Assembly: GCA_002256705.1 (NCBI GenBank)
Contig: NQJI01000080.1
Span: 1 to 6,637 of the forward strand
Direction: 5' to 3'
Source: Methylococcaceae bacterium NSM2-1
Lineage (GTDB): Bacteria > Pseudomonadota > Gammaproteobacteria > Methylococcales > Methylomonadaceae
Length of the DNA: 6,637 bases
Positions 6,548 through 6,637 of the stretch are shown piece by piece (within the stretch, counting starts at the first letter, position 1; each line of letters opens with the position of its first letter). A program made the position numbers and the translations under genes. The notes below the pieces were generated by a model. It had not been told where the DNA came from and ran no database searches. It saw only the letters and a list, made by a program, of their open reading frames with translations.

Positions 6548-6637
6548 TCTTGAACTGGCGGTGGCGCTGCTGAAGGATTCGAGCGGTAAAATAAAAATAG
6601 ATGTCCCCATCACCGGCAGTCTGGATGATCCGAAATT
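6540..6637 (+). pseudogene. Inverted internal fragment of a DUF748 family gene (continues past the window)
   Basis: Read on the plus strand from 6540, this stretch encodes SLPLELAVALLKD (6540-6578) followed by SSGKIKIDVPIT and GSLDDPKF at the right edge. This is the DUF748 signature block in which a leucine-rich LPLxLALALLKD segment is followed by G-x-I-x-(L/I)-D-(L/V)-P-(V/I)-x-G-S-L-D-D-P-(K/Q)-F. In intact family members it lies before the EEDLSTISF-like block, which here is on the opposite strand, immediately to the left. No start codon or family sequence precedes it on the plus strand; translation leftward gives antisense of the neighbouring fragment. It is therefore the piece expected upstream of the minus-strand fragment, in inverted orientation. 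Recognition rests on remembered family motifs, not on an alignment. Confidence 0.75.
6541..6547. other. Inversion junction with short microhomology
   Basis: The two opposed DUF748 fragments meet within the 7 bases CATTGCC (GGCAATG on the minus strand). These bases can be read both as the start of the plus-strand LPLEL block and as the Gly-Asn codons before EEDLS on the minus strand. In the uninterrupted gene they would form short inverted repeats at the two ends of the inverted segment, a usual site for template switching or inversion. The exact breakpoint cannot be fixed within these bases. Confidence 0.6.

Noticed and set aside
6548..6613. Minus-strand residues from a GTG at 6613 as the N-terminus of a small 220-residue protein with a hydrophobic start.
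   Set aside because: The first 24 residues are antisense to a clear DUF748 segment on the plus strand, and the rest is the C-terminus of a much longer protein; the start is an artefact of the inversion junction.
1..6637. A hidden novel defence, mobile or biosynthetic system.
   Set aside because: Every base of 1-5825 is accounted for by conserved T2SS genes with almost no intergenic space, and the rest is a known envelope protein family; no transposase, integrase, RNA gene or repeat-spacer array is visible.

Overview
The window is one minus-strand gene block from a Gram-negative (didermal) proteobacterium. It holds a type II secretion system (T2SS) operon in the order gspE-F-G-H-I-J-K, read from about 5825 down to position 1, with gspK running off the left edge. 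An operon that starts with gspE, with no gspC or gspD before it, resembles the Xanthomonas xps layout (E-F-G-H-I-J-K-L-M-N-D), so gspL, M, N and D may lie beyond position 1 (inference). Moderate base composition, the DUF748 neighbour and the Xps-type GspE fit a gammaproteobacterium. A methanotroph of the Methylococcales is a guess, not a demonstrated assignment.

The operon is tightly packed. E/F are separated by 1 nt and F/G by 17 nt; G/H overlap by 10 nt and H/I by 23 nt; I/J overlap by 4 nt (ATGA) and J/K by 4 nt (GTGA). GspE is the cytoplasmic ATPase and GspF the inner-membrane platform. GspG is the major pseudopilin. GspH, I, J and K are minor pseudopilins that would form the tip of the periplasmic pseudopilus that pushes folded proteins through the outer-membrane secretin. 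All five pseudopilins show a prepilin-peptidase site (G before F). All have Glu at mature position 5 except GspK, as expected.

Right of gspE, after a 125-nt gap with no confident promoter or terminator, lies the C-terminal part of a large DUF748 family envelope protein on the minus strand (5951 to about 6547). Its family match stops abruptly there. The plus strand of the last ~98 bases instead encodes a more upstream piece of the same family, including the motif LPLELAVALLKD and the run GSLDDPKF. The end of the window therefore carries an inverted junction inside one gene: a real inversion, an inverted duplication, or a sequencing/amplification/assembly chimera.

Other unusual structure: four-unit heptamer repeats (consensus GGYGCAA on the coding strand) lie in the prepilin leader regions of both gspH and gspJ, giving both leaders the same unusual length of 30 residues. 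gspI carries a 36-nt imperfect tandem duplication. I see no tRNA, rRNA, CRISPR array, insertion sequence or unknown defence-like system; apart from the right edge and the repeats this is an ordinary T2SS locus.
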